From positions 1 to 5,775 of the forward strand of contig DUIM01000096.1 in assembly GCA_013330355.1 (NCBI GenBank): a DNA stretch of 5,775 nucleotides, given 5' to 3'. Each line of letters opens with the position of its first letter. The stretch's first letter is position 1. Below the pieces are notes generated by a model, which saw only the letters and a list, made by a program, of their open reading frames with translations, did no database searches and was not told the origin of the DNA. Source of the DNA: Methanosarcinales archaeon (GTDB lineage: Archaea > Halobacteriota > Methanosarcinia > Methanosarcinales > Methanocomedenaceae). Positions 5,697-5,775 of the stretch are shown here, one piece after another. The position numbers and the translations under genes are program-made.

Positions 5697-5775
5697 TATT
5701 TTATTGAGATTATCGATGTAGTAGTAAGCCCGTATCATGTGCACATATTGTTTAAATATCCGCCAAAGTATTCCG
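5697..5775 (+). pseudogene. tnpA: Fragment of IS200/IS605-family transposase TnpA (runs off the window)
   Basis: The frame from 5697 to the window end reads IEIIDVVV followed by SPYHVHILFKYPPKYS. This matches the HUH core of IS200/IS605 TnpA transposases (consensus SPDHVHxLxxxPPK), the metal-binding part of the Y1 single-strand transposase. The HVH histidines are kept, but the usual Asp before them is Tyr. An in-frame TAA (5694-5696) stands immediately before, and the expected N-terminal 40-50 residues are not found upstream, so the copy is 5'-truncated or frameshifted. The catalytic tyrosine would lie beyond the right edge. It is a decayed insertion-sequence copy unless the gene has been rearranged. 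Confidence 0.65.

Noticed and set aside
5640..5774. A minus-strand open frame of about 44 codons at the right edge
   Set aside because: It lies opposite the HicA and TnpA fragments, has no start with a ribosome site, and the plus-strand frame shows a far clearer family match.

Overview
The window looks like a chromosomal segment of a methanogen- or ANME-type euryarchaeon. Methanosarcinales is my best guess, from gene content and style rather than any marker gene. The evidence is an archaeal-type diadenylate cyclase (DacZ), an archaeal lipoprotein, a UPF0058 protein (a family I know only from archaea), TATA-box promoters instead of -35/-10 pairs, GGAGG/GGTGA Shine-Dalgarno sites, and moderate GC genes separated by AT-rich spacers.

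Left part (1-1904, + strand): after a leader with a TATA-like box, dacZ makes the second messenger c-di-AMP. It is followed 18 bases later by a predicted lipoprotein with a large outer domain and a C-terminal membrane helix, so the two are probably co-transcribed. Middle (1908-3919, - strand): an AAA+ ATPase is followed by a PhnP-like metallo-beta-lactamase-fold phosphodiesterase with an ATGA stop/start overlap, a translationally coupled pair. The two operons converge with only 3 bases between their stop codons. A 271-base AT-rich spacer (3920-4190) holds the ATPase promoter region and some inverted repeats but no gene.

Right-centre (4191-5423): a small UPF0058 gene on the - strand and a SAM-methyltransferase-like gene on the + strand diverge from a 216-base region. 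On the UPF0058 side this carries a TATA box flanked by two perfect 20-bp dyads, the clearest regulatory signal in the window. The methyltransferase has a recognisable fold pattern but a degenerate SAM-binding motif I.

Right end (5424-5775) is genomic debris: a 133-bp gap-free imperfect palindrome containing a CCGCAGATAAA-type dispersed-repeat core, then a 3' remnant of a HicA mRNA-interferase gene that starts inside the palindrome arm, then a decayed IS200/IS605 tnpA piece running off the window.

I do not see a complete, clearly new system. The points most worth following are the double-dyad promoter of the UPF0058 gene, the dacZ-lipoprotein pairing, the coupled AAA+/PhnP-like pair, and the palindrome/HicA/IS200 junction.
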